A DNA stretch of 64,000 nt from Methylobacterium sp. J-076 (lineage in GTDB: Bacteria > Pseudomonadota > Alphaproteobacteria > Rhizobiales > Beijerinckiaceae). Below are positions 51,827 through 63,201 of this stretch, piece after piece. The stretch lies in contig NZ_JAKSXW010000115.1 in assembly GCF_022829405.1 (NCBI RefSeq), positions 62,001 through 126,000 on the forward strand, given 5' to 3'. Every line of letters starts with the position of its first letter. Position 1 is the first letter of the stretch. The translations under genes were made by a program, and so were the position numbers. The notes under the pieces are model-generated. The model worked only from the letters and a program-made list of their open reading frames with translations. It was not told the origin of the DNA and did no database searches.

Positions 51827-53127
51827 GCGGCGGCGGCCCAGGCATCGACCGCATGGACGATCCGGCCGCCGACCAACGTCAGCACCGCCGCGCCCTGAAG
51901 GCGCGCCTCGTCGAAGGGCGAGTTCTTGGAGCGGGACTTCAGCCGCCGCTTGTCGAGGAGGTAGGGCAAGTCCGGATCGATCAGCACGAGGTCGGCCGGG
52001 GCGCCGATCGACAGCCGGCCCGAGGGCTTGCCGAGGAGGGCGGCCGGTTTGACGGTGAGCGCCGCGAGGAGGCGCGCGAGGGTGATGTCGCCGGTGTGGA
52101 CGAGGCGCATGGAGGCGCCGAGCAGCGTCTCGATGCCCAGAGCCCCGTCCGCCGCCTCGGCGAAGGGCAGGCGCTTGGTGTCGGCATCCTGCGGGTTGTG
52201 ATCGGAGACGACCACGTCGATCACCCCCGCCGCCAGGGCCGCCACCACGGCCTGCCGGTCGGCCTCGTCGCGCAGCGGCGGCGAGAGGCGGCAGAAGGTG
52301 CGGTAATGGCCGATGTCGTTCTCGTTGAGCACGAGGTTGTTCACCGAGACGCCGCAGGTGACGGGAAGCCCGTCCTCCTTCGCCCGCCGGACGATCTCCA
52401 CCGAATCGGCACAGGAGATCATCGCCGCGTGGTAGCGGGCGCCGGTCAGCCGCACGAGGCGGATGTCGCGCTCCAGCATCACCGTCTCGGCCTCCCGGGG
52501 CACGCCCATCAGGCCGAGGCGCGAGGCGAGCTCGCCCTCGTTCATCACCCCCTCGGCGGCGAGGCTCGGCTCCTCCACGTGCTGCATGATGAGGGCGCCG
52601 AAATCGCGGGCGTAGGTCAGGGCCCGGCGCATCACCTGCGCGTCGGCCACCGCCCGCAGGCCATCGGTGAAGGCCACCGCGCCGGCCTCCTGCAGCAGGC
52701 CGAACTCGGTCATCTCCCGGCCGCCGAGGCCCTTGGTGATCGCGGCGGCGGGCAGGACGTTGACGCAGGCCGTATCCCGCGCCCGGCGCAGGACGAAGTC
52801 CACGATGGCCGGGCCGTCCATGATCGGGTTGGTGTCCGGCATGCACACCAGGGTGGTCACCCCCCCGGCGGCGGCGGCGGCGCTGGCCGAGGCCAGGGTT
52901 TCCCGGTGCTCGGCGCCCGGCTCGCCCACGAAGGCGCGCAGGTCGATGAGCCCCGGCGCCAGCACATGCCCGGCACAGTCGATCCGCGTCGCCCCCGCAG
53001 GGGCGCCGGGCGCCGCGCCCTCGGCGATGCCGGCGATCAGGCCATCGCGCACCAGGATCGCGCCGGGCCGTTCCGCGCCGCTCGACGGGTCGAGCAACGT
53101 CGCGTTGGCGAGGAGGAGGTCGGTCAC
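51823..53127 (-). CDS. pyrC: Dihydroorotase homologue lacking the N-terminal metal motif (PyrX-like)
   Basis: 434 residues from GTG 53127, overlapping the hisF stop (GTGA). Overall fold and blocks such as [41 protein letters not shown] and VVSDHNPQD are type I dihydroorotase. But at residues 62-66 the usual D-x-H-x-H reads DLRAF, so both His metal ligands are absent. Similar homologues (PyrX or PyrC') act as structural partners of aspartate carbamoyltransferase in other bacteria. No pyrB is adjacent; where it usually lies, hisF is found. Probably catalytically inactive; a genuine pyrC should exist elsewhere. Confidence 0.85.
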   Translation of the reverse strand: MTDLLLANATLLDPSSGAERPGAILVRDGLIAGIAEGAAPGAPAGATRIDCAGHVLAPGLIDLRAFVGEPGAEHRETLASASAAAAAGGVTTLVCMPDTNPIMDGPAIVDFVLRRARDTACVNVLPAAAITKGLGGREMTEFGLLQEAGAVAFTDGLRAVADAQVMRRALTYARDFGALIMQHVEEPSLAAEGVMNEGELASRLGLMGVPREAETVMLERDIRLVRLTGARYHAAMISCADSVEIVRRAKEDGLPVTCGVSVNNLVLNENDIGHYRTFCRLSPPLRDEADRQAVVAALAAGVIDVVVSDHNPQDADTKRLPFAEAADGALGIETLLGASMRLVHTGDITLARLLAALTVKPAALLGKPSGRLSIGAPADLVLIDPDLPYLLDKRRLKSRSKNSPFDEARLQGAAVLTLVGGRIVHAVDAWAAAA

Positions 53128-53918
53128 AGGCGCGGCTCCGCGGGGGCATCGAGGCGCATGGCGAGGCCGGCGGCGGCCATATGCGCCTTGGCCTCGCCGA
53201 TGGTGGCTTGGCCGAAATGGAAGATCGAGGCGGCGAGCACGGCGCTCGCCCCGCCCTCGGCGACACCCGCCACGAGATCATCGAGCCCGCCGACGCCGCC
53301 GGAGGCGATCACCGGCACGCCCACCGCGTCCGAGATCGCCCGCGTCAGCGCGAGGTCGTAGCCGGAGCGGGTGCCGTCCCGGTCCATCGAGGTCACGAGC
53401 AGCTCTCCCGCGCCCTTCTCCGCCACGAGACGGGCGAAGGCGATGGCGTCGATCCCGGTCGGATCCCGCCCGCCATGGGTGAAGATCTCCCACCGGGCCG
53501 CCTCGCCGGGCGCCGACACCCGCTTCGCATCGATGGCGACCACGATGCACTGCGCGCCGAACTTCTCCGCCGCGCGGGCCACGAGGTCCGGGTCCTTCAC
53601 GGCGGCGGTGTTGATCGCGACCTTGTCCGCCCCCGCGAGGAGGAGCGCCCGCACGTCCTCGACGGCGCGCACCCCGCCGCCGACGGTGAGCGGCATGAAG
53701 CAGGCCTCCGCGGTGCGGCTCACCACATCCAGCAGCGTGCCCCGGGCCTCCCGGCTCGCGGTGATGTCGAGGAAGCAGAGTTCGTCCGCGCCGGCCGCGT
53801 CGTAGGCCTTGGCCGCCTCCACCGGGTCCCCGGCATCGCGCAGGCCCTCGAAGCGCACGCCCTTCACGACGCGCCCGTCCTTCACGTCGAGGCAGGGGAT
53901 GATGCGGGTCTTGAGCAC
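53124..53918 (-). CDS. hisF: Imidazole glycerol phosphate synthase cyclase subunit
   Basis: Uses ammonia from HisH to form imidazole glycerol phosphate and AICAR from PRFAR. 264 residues from GTG 53918. [19 protein letters not shown] carries the catalytic Asp near residue 11 and [13 protein letters not shown] the second near 180. [11 protein letters not shown] and [10 protein letters not shown] bind the phosphates. Separated from hisA by a DUF29 gene. Confidence 0.97.
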   Translation of the reverse strand: MLKTRIIPCLDVKDGRVVKGVRFEGLRDAGDPVEAAKAYDAAGADELCFLDITASREARGTLLDVVSRTAEACFMPLTVGGGVRAVEDVRALLLAGADKVAINTAAVKDPDLVARAAEKFGAQCIVVAIDAKRVSAPGEAARWEIFTHGGRDPTGIDAIAFARLVAEKGAGELLVTSMDRDGTRSGYDLALTRAISDAVGVPVIASGGVGGLDDLVAGVAEGGASAVLAASIFHFGQATIGEAKAHMAAAGLAMRLDAPAEPRL

Positions 53919-53937
53919 GGCGTGGTCCGATCGTCGT

Positions 53938-54414
53938 TCAGGCGTCGGCGTCGATCGCGAACGGGCGGTTCATGATCTCATCCAGGGAGTAGGGGCAGGT
54001 TTCCGGAAAGACATGGAGTGGGAGCCCCGTCTCACCATAGGCCTCCAGTCGAGCTCGGCGGTAAGCCTTCGTGAGCGCCTCGTCCAGGCGCCCCTTCAGG
54101 CCCGGGCTCTCCTCCCACTCGTCCGTGACATGCTCGCGATGTGTCGCGATGGAGACGACCCAGCTTCGGCTGCGCAGTGCCGGCTGGTGATCGAACTTCA
54201 GCATGTGCAGCAGCACGACCCGCAACGCGCTCACCAGACTGGCGAACTGGCTTCTGCCCAAGCTCTCGATCTCCTCGGCCAGATTCCCCAGGTCGAGGCC
54301 GTCGAGCTTGCCCGCCCGCAGGCGCGCGCCCTGCTCCTGGGTCCAGGTGTAGAAATCCTCGTCGTACCCGGCCGCCTTGGCCTGCGGCCGGGCCGCCGCC
54401 TTCCCTGCGCTCAT
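53938..54414 (-). CDS. DUF29 family protein
   Basis: 158 residues from ATG 54414 with GGGAGG just upstream. [37 protein letters not shown] and [11 protein letters not shown] are DUF29 hallmarks. Function unknown; these genes are often multicopy and mobile-looking. It interrupts the otherwise usual hisA-hisF order. Confidence 0.9.
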   Translation of the reverse strand: MSAGKAAARPQAKAAGYDEDFYTWTQEQGARLRAGKLDGLDLGNLAEEIESLGRSQFASLVSALRVVLLHMLKFDHQPALRSRSWVVSIATHREHVTDEWEESPGLKGRLDEALTKAYRRARLEAYGETGLPLHVFPETCPYSLDEIMNRPFAIDADA

Positions 54415-54451
54415 CGCAACCTCCCGGAGCGATCCCTGCGCGGACAACCTA

Positions 54452-55195
54452 TCACGACGCCGCGGGTCGCGCCGCCGCGATCGCCGCCAGCGCCGCGATC
54501 GGGTCGATCCGCCCGTCGTACAGGGCACGGCCGGTGATGGCCCCGGCGATCAGGGCGCAATCGGGTTCGAGCAGGCGGTGGACGTCGTCGATGGAGGCGA
54601 GGCCGCCCGAGGCGATCACCGGCACGGCGACGGCCTCGGCGAGCGCCAGGGTCATCTCGACGTTGAGGCCCTTGAGGATGCCGTCGCGGGCGATGTCCGT
54701 GTAGACGATGGCCGCCACCCCGGCATCCTCGAACCGGCGCCCGAGCTCCTCGGCGGTCATGCTCGAGGTCTGCGCCCAGCCCTCGACGGCGACCCGGCCG
54801 TCTTTGGCGTCGATGCCCACGGCGACCTTGCCGGGATGGAGACGGGCCGCCTCCCGCACGAATTCCGGATCGCGCACCGCGGCCGTGCCGATGATGACCC
54901 GGGCGACGCCCTTGGCGAGCCAGCCCTCCAGGGTCTTCATGTCCCGGATGCCGCCGCCGAGCTGGAGCGGCACGTCCACCGTGGCGAGGATCGAATCCAC
55001 CGCCGCGGCGTTGCGCGGCGCGCCGGCGAACGCGCCGTCGAGGTCGACCACGTGCAGCCAGGAGAAGCCCTGGCCGGCGAAGATCGCCGCCTGGGCCGCG
55101 GGGTCGTCGCCGAAGACGGTCGCCCGGTCCATGTCCCCCTGGACGAGGCGGACGCAGCGCCCGCCCTTCAGGTCGATTGCGGGATACAGGATCAC
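54452..55195 (-). CDS. hisA: ProFAR isomerase
   Basis: Amadori isomerisation of ProFAR to PRFAR, the substrate of HisHF. 247 residues from GTG 55195 ([17 protein letters not shown]); longer open frame is non-coding. (beta/alpha)8 barrel with catalytic Asp in AIDLKGG and [10 protein letters not shown], phosphate sites LGGGIRD and SGGLASIDD. Downstream of hisH by 34 bases. Confidence 0.97.
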   Translation of the reverse strand: MILYPAIDLKGGRCVRLVQGDMDRATVFGDDPAAQAAIFAGQGFSWLHVVDLDGAFAGAPRNAAAVDSILATVDVPLQLGGGIRDMKTLEGWLAKGVARVIIGTAAVRDPEFVREAARLHPGKVAVGIDAKDGRVAVEGWAQTSSMTAEELGRRFEDAGVAAIVYTDIARDGILKGLNVEMTLALAEAVAVPVIASGGLASIDDVHRLLEPDCALIAGAITGRALYDGRIDPIAALAAIAAARPAAS

Positions 55196-55229
55196 CCGGT
55201 TGTCTTTCTGCTGTGTCCTTCGGCGCCGC

Positions 55230-55892
55230 TCAGGGGCGCCAGCGGAGGAAGTTGGCGATGAGGGCGAGGCCGAGCTGCTGGCTCTTCTCGGGGTGGAACT
55301 GCGTGCCGGCGACGTTGTCGCGCGCCACCGCCGCCGTGACCGGCCCGCCATACTCGGCGCGCATCACGGTGTCCCCGGGCCGCTCCGGCACCAGGGCGAA
55401 GCTGTGCACGAAATAGGCGTGCAGGCCGCCCTCCCCGGTCGGGATGCCCTCGAACAGGGCATGGGGGCGGGCGGCGCGCAGGGTGTTCCAGCCCATATGC
55501 GGCACCTTCAGCGCCGGATCGGACGGGCGGATCGGCTCGACATCGCCGGGGATCCAGCCGAGCCCCGGCGTCTCGGCATATTCGAGCCCGCGGCTCGCCA
55601 GGAGCTGCATGCCGACGCAGATCCCGAGGAACGGCCTGCCGTCGCGCTTCACCGCGCCGATCATCGCCTCCACCATGCCGGGGACGGCATCGAGCCCGGC
55701 CCGGCAATCCGCGTAGGCGCCGACGCCGGGCAGGACGATCCGGTCCGCCGCGGCGACGGTGTCCGGATCGGCGGTGAGGGTGATGCGGGTGCCGTCGAGC
55801 CCGGCCTCGCGGGCCGCCCGCTCGAAGGCCTTGACCGCCGAATGCAGGTTGCCCGAACCGTAATCGATGATGGCGACGCTCTGTCCGGTCAT
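55230..55892 (-). CDS. hisH: Imidazole glycerol phosphate synthase glutaminase subunit
   Basis: Class I glutamine amidotransferase that feeds ammonia to HisF. 220 residues from ATG 55892. [17 protein letters not shown] at the start, nucleophilic Cys in [11 protein letters not shown] near residue 90, His/Glu pair in [13 protein letters not shown] near the end. Confidence 0.97.
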   Translation of the reverse strand: MTGQSVAIIDYGSGNLHSAVKAFERAAREAGLDGTRITLTADPDTVAAADRIVLPGVGAYADCRAGLDAVPGMVEAMIGAVKRDGRPFLGICVGMQLLASRGLEYAETPGLGWIPGDVEPIRPSDPALKVPHMGWNTLRAARPHALFEGIPTGEGGLHAYFVHSFALVPERPGDTVMRAEYGGPVTAAVARDNVAGTQFHPEKSQQLGLALIANFLRWRP

Positions 55893-55908
55893 GCCCGATC
55901 CCACGCCG

Positions 55909-56400
55909 TCACCGGCCGCCCCCCTGGGCCGGGAACAGCCCGATCACCGGTTCGCCCCGCCGCACGGCCCCGCCCGGGAAGGGCGGCCGCGGCGGCGGCG
56001 GAAGGGTCGAGGTGTCCAGCCACCGGGCCAGCGCCTTCGCCTCGGCCTCGGCGGCGTCGCGGGCCACCACCGCGTCGCGGGCCGGCCAGCCCCGTCGGGT
56101 GAGGGTCCAGCGCTGCAGGCTCCCGGCCTCGAGGCCCACCAGCACGCAGGCCAGCAGGGCGATGGCCGCCCCCGCCGCCCGCGGCAGGCCGAGGGCGTAG
56201 CCGGAGAACGCCACCAGCAGGAGGCCGGCGAGCACGATCAGCGCCGCGGCCCAGAGCCGGTGGAACAGGAACCACAGGACGCTGAAGGCGAAGGCCGGCC
56301 AGGAGAAGCCGTCCGGAACGAGCTTGGCCCGGTCCAGGGCATCGGCCTCGCCGGGGCGGGCCTCCGGCGGCAGGTGGAGGGTGTAGCTGCGCAGGCGCAT
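55909..56400 (-). CDS. DUF2628 membrane protein
   Basis: 163 residues from ATG 56400. [20 protein letters not shown] and [20 protein letters not shown] followed by two helices fit the DUF2628 family that often sits between hisB and hisH in alphaproteobacteria. The C-terminus is proline-rich. Function unknown; not a histidine enzyme. Confidence 0.88.
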   Translation of the reverse strand: MRLRSYTLHLPPEARPGEADALDRAKLVPDGFSWPAFAFSVLWFLFHRLWAAALIVLAGLLLVAFSGYALGLPRAAGAAIALLACVLVGLEAGSLQRWTLTRRGWPARDAVVARDAAEAEAKALARWLDTSTLPPPPRPPFPGGAVRRGEPVIGLFPAQGGGR

Positions 56401-56410
56401 GGGGCTTCCC

Positions 56411-56998
56411 TTACAGCGTGCCCTTCGTGGACGGCACCCGGCCGTCCTCCCGGGGATCGACCGCGACGGCATTCCGCAAGGCGCGGGCCAGCCCCTTGAA
56501 GCAGCTCTCGGCGATGTGGTGGGCGTTCTCGCCGTAGAGGGTCTCGACGTGCAGGGTCAGCCCGGCATTCATGGCGAAGGCCTGGAACCACTCCCGCACC
56601 AGCTCGGTGTCGAACTGGCCGATCTTCTCGACGCGGAACTGCGTGCGGAACACGAGGAACGGCCGGCCGGAAATATCGACGCAGACCCGCGTCAGGGCCT
56701 CGTCCATCGGCAGGTGGATGTCGGCGTAGCGCGTCACCCCGCGCTTGTCGCCGAGCGCCCTGGCGAAGGCCTGCCCCAGGGCGATGCCGCAATCCTCGGC
56801 GGAATGGTGCTGATCGACGTGTAGGTCGCCCGCCACCTTGACCTCGATATCGAACAGGGCGTGCCGGGCGAGGAGCTCCAGCATGTGGTCGAGGAAGCCG
56901 ATGCCGGTGGCGATGCTGGCCCGGCCGGTGCCGTCGAGGGCGACGCTCACCGAGACGTCGGTCTCCGCGGTCTTCCGGCTGATGCTCGCGCTGCGCAT
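56411..56998 (-). CDS. hisB: Imidazoleglycerol-phosphate dehydratase
   Basis: Dehydrates IGP to imidazole acetol phosphate. 195 residues, the monofunctional type. Mn-binding segments [36 protein letters not shown], and [15 protein letters not shown] are all present. First gene of this histidine block. Confidence 0.97.
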   Translation of the reverse strand: MRSASISRKTAETDVSVSVALDGTGRASIATGIGFLDHMLELLARHALFDIEVKVAGDLHVDQHHSAEDCGIALGQAFARALGDKRGVTRYADIHLPMDEALTRVCVDISGRPFLVFRTQFRVEKIGQFDTELVREWFQAFAMNAGLTLHVETLYGENAHHIAESCFKGLARALRNAVAVDPREDGRVPSTKGTL

Positions 56999-57079
56999 GT
57001 CTTCTGGGTTTTCGTGTTGTCGGCGGAACGGCCGCCGGTGGCTTCTAGAGCACGATGCGCGAAAGGGGAACGAGCGGCC

Positions 57080-57955
<876 letters not shown>

Positions 57956-58007
57956 GCCGGATGCCCTGTCCCCTCGACAGTGCTGCGGTAGCACGCCCCT
58001 GCCGGCC

Positions 58008-58039
58008 AAAAAAGACGGGCCTCCCCGAGGGGAGGCCCG
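58008..58039 (-). terminator. Rho-independent terminator after cytochrome c1
   Basis: On the minus strand an 11-bp perfect GC stem (58029-58039 with 58016-58026) is followed by a run of six T (A-run at 58008-58013). It is the clearest intrinsic terminator of the window. Confidence 0.9.
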
Positions 58040-58087
58040 CTGCGCTGTGCATCGTCCCGGCGGCGTCGCACGCGCGACGCGGACGGC

Positions 58088-58996
58088 TCACCAGGTCTTG
58101 TGCAGTTCCGGCTGGAGGCCGTGGACCTCGCCGCCGACATCGGCCCAGATCTTCTTCTTCACATAGTAGAGCAGGCCGGACAGGATGATGAGGAACAGGA
58201 TCACCCGGAAACCCAGGGCCTTGCGGTCCATCATGTGCGGCTCGGCGGCCCACATCAGGAAGGCCGAGACGTCCTTGCCGTACTGGTCCACCGTCTCCGG
58301 TGCCACCGGCTGGCCCTTGTCGTCCTTCGCGTAGGTCACCTGCCCGTCCGAGAGGGGCGGCGGCATCGCGATGATGTGGCCAGGATAGTACAGGTTGTAA
58401 TATCCCCCCTCAGGCATCTGGAAGTCCTTGGGCGCATCCCTGTAGCCGTTCAGGAGGCCGTGGATGTAGTCGGGCCCCTGCTCCGAGTAGCCGACGAAGG
58501 GCAGCCAATCGTAGAGGAAGGTCAGGTTGCCGCGGGAGAAGGTCCGCGCCTTGGCGATCACCGAGAAGTCCGGCGGGGCCTTGCCGCCGTTGGCCGCCGC
58601 CGCGGCCTGGTCGTTCGGGAAGGGCGCGGGGAAGGCGTCCGCCGGGCGGCCGGGCCGCTCAAACATGTCGCCCGAATCGTTGGGGCCGTCCTTGACCTGA
58701 TAGGTGGCAGCCAGGGCCTTCACCTGTGAGGCGGAGAAGTCCGGCCCCCCCTCCTGCGCGAGGTTGCGGAAGGAGACGAGCTTCATCGAATGGCAGTTGG
58801 AGCAGACTTCCTTGTAGACTTGGAAGCCGCGCTGGAGCTGCGCCGTGTCGAACCGGCCGAACATGCCGGCGAAGCTCCAGTGGACCCGCGGCGGGATCGG
58901 CCCGCCATGGGCATCCTCGGCCCGCGCGGGCGCGCCGAGGAGAAGGGCCGCGACCGCGGCGGCGAGGGTGGTGGAGAGAACGCGCGTCATGGCCAT
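58088..58996 (-). CDS. petC: Cytochrome bc1 complex, cytochrome c1
   Basis: Heme c subunit of the ubiquinol:cytochrome c reductase. 302 residues with signal peptide ending near APARA. Heme motif VCSNCHS near residue 66; methionine ligand region MPPPLSDGQVTY; C-terminal anchor GFRVILFLIILSGLLYYV. Separate gene rather than fused to cytochrome b as in Bradyrhizobium fbcH. Confidence 0.97.
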   Translation of the reverse strand: MAMTRVLSTTLAAAVAALLLGAPARAEDAHGGPIPPRVHWSFAGMFGRFDTAQLQRGFQVYKEVCSNCHSMKLVSFRNLAQEGGPDFSASQVKALAATYQVKDGPNDSGDMFERPGRPADAFPAPFPNDQAAAAANGGKAPPDFSVIAKARTFSRGNLTFLYDWLPFVGYSEQGPDYIHGLLNGYRDAPKDFQMPEGGYYNLYYPGHIIAMPPPLSDGQVTYAKDDKGQPVAPETVDQYGKDVSAFLMWAAEPHMMDRKALGFRVILFLIILSGLLYYVKKKIWADVGGEVHGLQPELHKTW

Positions 58997-59012
58997 CTGA
59001 GTCAGTCGTCCC

Positions 59013-60299
59013 TCAGCCCTTGACCTGCGGGGCGGCGGCGACGCCGGCCGGCATGCCCGCCCCGGAGACCTGCTTGCCCGGCCCGGTCACGCTCTCGAGG
59101 ATCGATCCGGGAAGGGGCTTGGGAGTCTCGAACAGGCCGCAGAGCGGCATCACGATCAGGAAGTGCGCGAAGTAGTAGGCGGTGCAGACCTGCGCGGCCA
59201 GGACGTAGCCTCCCTCGGGGGGCTGCGAGCCGAGCCAGCCGAGGACGAGGGCCACGCCCAGGAACACCCACATGAACTGCCGGTAGATCGGCCGGTAGTT
59301 GCAGGAGCGGATCCGCGACGTGTCGAGCCAGGGCGCGAAGGCCAGGATGATCACCGCCGAGAACATCAGGATGACGCCGCCGAGCTTGCTCGGGACCGCC
59401 CGGAGGATCGCGTAGAACGGCAGGAAATACCATTCCGGAACGATGTGGGCGGGCGTCACCGCCGGGTTCGCCTGGATGTAGTTGTCCGCATGGCCGAGGT
59501 AGTTCGGCATGAAGAACAGGAACCAGGAGAACAGGATCATGAACACGATCGTCGCGAACGCGTCCTTCACCGTGGCGTAGGGGGTGAAGGGCACCGCGTC
59601 CTTGCCCGACTTGATCGGGATGCCGGCCGGGTTGTTCTGCCCCGTGACGTGCAGCGCCCAGACGTGCAGGACGACGACGCCCGCGATCATCCAGGGCAGG
59701 AGGTAGTGCAGGGAGAAGAACCGGTTCACGGTGGGGTTGCCCACCGAGTAGCCGCCCCAGAGCAGGCTCTGGATCGTGTCGCCCACCACCGGGATCGCCG
59801 CCAGGATGTTGGTGATGACGGTGGCGCCCCAGAAGCTCATCTGGCCCCACGGCAGCGTGTAGCCGAGGAAGGCGGTGGCCATCATCAGCAGGTAGATCAC
59901 CACGCCGAGGATGTAGAGCACCTCACGCGGCGCCTTGTACGACCCGTAATACAGCGCCCGGAACATGTGGACGTAGACCGCCACGAAGAACATCGAGGCG
60001 CCGTTGGCGTGCGCGTAGCGCAGGAGCCACCCGTAGTTCACGTCGCGCATGATCTTCTCGACGGAGGTGAAGGCCCCCGTCGCGGACGGCTCGTAATGCA
60101 TCGCCAGCCAGACGCCGGTGATGATCTGGATGCCGAGGAAGGCGGCGAGGATCGCGCCGAAGGTCCAGAAGTAGTTCAGGTTCCGGGGAACCGGATACGC
60201 GATGAACGACGAATGGACGAGGCCGACGATCGGCAGCCGCGATTCGAACCACTTCGCGACGCGGCTCTTCGGGACGTAGGTGCTGGCGGTTCCGCTCAT
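59013..60299 (-). CDS. petB: Cytochrome bc1 complex, cytochrome b
   Basis: Diheme membrane subunit. 428 residues from ATG 60299. Start [20 protein letters not shown], eight helices, heme ligand region [41 protein letters not shown] and the quinone-site motif [16 protein letters not shown]. In phototrophs bc1 closes cyclic electron flow with the reaction centre. Confidence 0.97.
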   Translation of the reverse strand: MSGTASTYVPKSRVAKWFESRLPIVGLVHSSFIAYPVPRNLNYFWTFGAILAAFLGIQIITGVWLAMHYEPSATGAFTSVEKIMRDVNYGWLLRYAHANGASMFFVAVYVHMFRALYYGSYKAPREVLYILGVVIYLLMMATAFLGYTLPWGQMSFWGATVITNILAAIPVVGDTIQSLLWGGYSVGNPTVNRFFSLHYLLPWMIAGVVVLHVWALHVTGQNNPAGIPIKSGKDAVPFTPYATVKDAFATIVFMILFSWFLFFMPNYLGHADNYIQANPAVTPAHIVPEWYFLPFYAILRAVPSKLGGVILMFSAVIILAFAPWLDTSRIRSCNYRPIYRQFMWVFLGVALVLGWLGSQPPEGGYVLAAQVCTAYYFAHFLIVMPLCGLFETPKPLPGSILESVTGPGKQVSGAGMPAGVAAAPQVKG

Positions 60300-60313
60300 C
60301 TCTGGCTCTTCCC

Positions 60314-60886
60314 TCAGGCCTCGCCCTTGCCGCCGGCCGGTTCGCCGATGCGGATCTTCGTGTCCGACTGAAAGGCGTAGGGCGGGATCGGCAGGTTGAT
60401 CGGCGCGGGCCCATGGCGGACACGGCCGACGGCATCGAACTGGGACCCGTGACACGGGCAGGCCCAGCCCTCGAAATTGCCCTGGTGGCCGATCGGCACG
60501 CAGCCCAGATGGGTGCAGTTGCCGTAGACCACGAGCCACTGGTCGTGGCCGTCCTTCACCCGCGTGCCGAAGGCGGCGGGATCGATCATCTCCGGAAGAG
60601 GCACCGCGCGCATGTCGCCGACCTCCTTCGCGGTCAGCTTGCGCACGAAGATCAGCTTGCCGCGCCAGAAGACGTTGACGATCTGTCCGTCCTGGATCGG
60701 CGAGAGATCGACCTCGATCGGTGCGCCCGCGGCGATCACCTCCGCGTCGGGGGCCATCGAGGAGACGAACGGCCACGCCACGGCGCCCACGCCGACCGCG
60801 AGGCCGGCCCCGGTGGCCAGGAACAGGAAGTCACGACGGTTGCCGTCGTGGGACGCGTCGGCGGGAGCGGCGGTCGAGTTCGCCAA
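60314..60886 (-). CDS. petA: Cytochrome bc1 complex, Rieske iron-sulfur protein
   Basis: 2Fe-2S subunit; cluster motifs [12 protein letters not shown] and [11 protein letters not shown]. Tat-like leader [20 protein letters not shown], which forms the membrane anchor. Start is uncertain: TTG 60886 gives 190 residues; a GTG at 60949 would be longer. First gene of petABC, gap of 14 bases to petB. Confidence 0.94.
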   Translation of the reverse strand: MANSTAAPADASHDGNRRDFLFLATGAGLAVGVGAVAWPFVSSMAPDAEVIAAGAPIEVDLSPIQDGQIVNVFWRGKLIFVRKLTAKEVGDMRAVPLPEMIDPAAFGTRVKDGHDQWLVVYGNCTHLGCVPIGHQGNFEGWACPCHGSQFDAVGRVRHGPAPINLPIPPYAFQSDTKIRIGEPAGGKGEA

Positions 60887-61224
60887 GGGCTCAGCACTCC
60901 GAGGGCGCGGGTCGCGGGGACGGGTCCGCCAGGGGGCGGCCGCCGCGACCACAGCATTATGGTTCTAAACTGAGCAATGCGACCGGCCGTCGCTTCGAGT
61001 CAAGCCGGTCGGACGAATGGCCAAGCTGTTCCCGTGAGAGAGTGAGCGATCTGTGACAGCGCCGCCCGGCGGAACCCCTGCAAAGCTGGCTATCCGCTCA
61101 TGAATGAAGACATATCGCCCTTGATGGCCGAAGCGGGGAAACGGAAGACAAATGTTAGTCGGACGTTAAGCGCAACACTCGCATGATAATTCAAAATCCG
61201 GGCAAGCGAAGCTGAGGTGTCTGC
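60887..61224. other. Divergent intergenic region of petA and the chemoreceptor
   Basis: About 340 bases, relatively AT-rich between 61080 and 61200. I see no clear operator or known motif. GAGG before GTG 61225 is the likely chemoreceptor ribosome binding site. Confidence 0.4.
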
Positions 61225-63197
61225 GTGTCGATCTTTGGGAACAGCCTTCGGTCCATCGGCGCGAAATTAACTATAGCCATGCTGGGCATCTCGCTGGGAT
61301 CGGCGGCGGTGGTGGGCGCGGTGAGTTACCGCGCCCAGACGTCGGCGAGCGACGCCGCGATCGGCGAGAGCCTTCTCACGCGCTACAACGTGGTCTCGGA
61401 GGCCATGGCCGAGCAGGGCCAGCGCGCGATGGCGACCGCCATCGCCATCGCCAACGACGACCGGGTGGCCGAGGCCTTCGGGCGGGGCGACCGGGCGGAA
61501 CTGCTCGCGCGGATGGCCCCGATCGTCCCGGCTCTGAAGAAGCTCGATCTCGGCCTCATCAGCTTCCAGGGCGCCGACGGGCGCAACGTCGCCCGGTCCC
61601 ACACCCCGACAAGTTCGGCGACGACGTACTGGGCCGCCGGGCGATGATTCGCGAGGTGATCCAGACGCGCGCCCCGCTGGTGGGCATCGAGCCCGGCCGG
61701 GCGAGCATCAGCATCTTCGCGGCCGTGCCGACCATGGTGGAGGGCCGCTTCGTGGGCGTGACCGATGTGGGCGCCGCGCTGGGGGAGGAGTTCCTCGCCG
61801 CGCTCAAACACCGGACGGGGGTGGACATCGCCATGCACCTCGTCGGCGACGCGGGGCTGGAGACCCTCGGCGCCACCTTCACGCAGCGGACCCTGCTGTC
61901 GCCGGAGGAGATGCGCGCCGCCCTCACCGGGCCGAGCGCTCTGCGGTGGGGCGAGATCGACGGGCGCCCCTTCGCCGTCCTCGCCGCCCCCCTGCGGAAC
62001 TATTCCGGCCGGGCCATCGGCACGGTGGAGATCGCCCTCGACGTCACGGATCTCCTGGCCGCCCGCAACCACTCGCTCCTCGTCCTCCTCGCCGGGCTGC
62101 TCGCGGTGGGCACCGGCAGCGTCGCGGCGGCCTACGCCCTGTCCCGGCACATCGGACGGCCGGTGGCGGCCCTGAACGCGGCGATGGGCGAGATCGCCGC
62201 CGGCACCCTCGACAAGGTGGTCCCCTCCCTCGGCCGGGCCGACGCCATCGGCGACATGGCCCGCTCCGTGGCCTACTTCCGCGACGGCCTCGCCCGGCAG
62301 CGCCTGATGGAGGCGGAGAAGGAGGCCGATTCCCTCGGCAAGATGCGGCAGGCCGAGCGGATGAGCACCCTCATCCACGGGTTCGAGGGCACGGTGGGGG
62401 CGATCGTCGGCATCGTCTCCTCCGCCGCCACCGAGCTTCAGGCGACCGCGCAGCAGCTCTCCCACTCCGCCGACGAGACGGCGGCCCAGGCCGAGGCGGT
62501 GGCCACCGCCGCCAAGCAGGCGGGGGCCAACGTCACCTCCGTGGCGGGGGCCGCCGAGGAACTCGGCGCGTCGGTTCAGGAGATCGCCCGGCAGGTGGAC
62601 CACTCCCTCACCCAGTCCACCAACGCGGTCGCGGAGACGCGGGCCTCGGCGGCGACGGTGACGGAACTGAAGGAGGCGGTCGGCCGGATCGACGAGATCG
62701 TCGCCCTCATCGCCGGCATCGCCTCGCAGACGAACCTCCTCGCCCTCAACGCCACCATCGAGGCGGCCCGGGCGGGCGAAGCCGGGCGCGGCTTCGCGGT
62801 GGTCGCCTCGGAGGTGAAGGCCCTCGCCAGCCAGACGAGCCGGGCCACCGCCGAGATCTCGGCGCAGATCGCGGGCATCCAGTCCACCACGGCGCGGGCC
62901 GCCACCGGCATCGGCGGCGTCGTGGCTACGATCAACGAGATCAACCGGGCGGCCTCGGCCATCGCCTCGGCGGTGGACCAGCAGGGCGCCGCCACCCGCG
63001 AGATCGTCTCGGCAGTGAGCCAAGCCTCGGAGGGCACCTCGGAGGTCGGGGCCAGCATCGCCGTGGTCTCCCACGCCGTCGCCGGCACGGGGGCGGCGGC
63101 GGGGCAGGTCTTCGCCGCCTCGGAGGAGCTCGCCCGGCAGGCCGAAGCCCTGCGCGCCGAGGTCGAGGGCTTCCTGCACGGGGTCCGGGCGGCCTGA
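61225..63197 (+). pseudogene. Methyl-accepting chemotaxis protein, broken by a frameshift
   Basis: GTG 61225 starts a receptor with membrane helix 1 (about residues 15-35) and periplasmic domain, which stops at TGA near 61645. Just before this, near 61600, the reading moves: the second frame immediately continues as [20 protein letters not shown], matching the expected periplasmic domain, then membrane helix 2, HAMP and signalling domain with [20 protein letters not shown]. One base missing near 61601 (or two extra) explains it. Without it the protein would be about 657 residues. Either a real loss of function, phase variation or a sequencing error. Confidence 0.85.
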
Positions 63198-63201
63198 ACC
63201 G

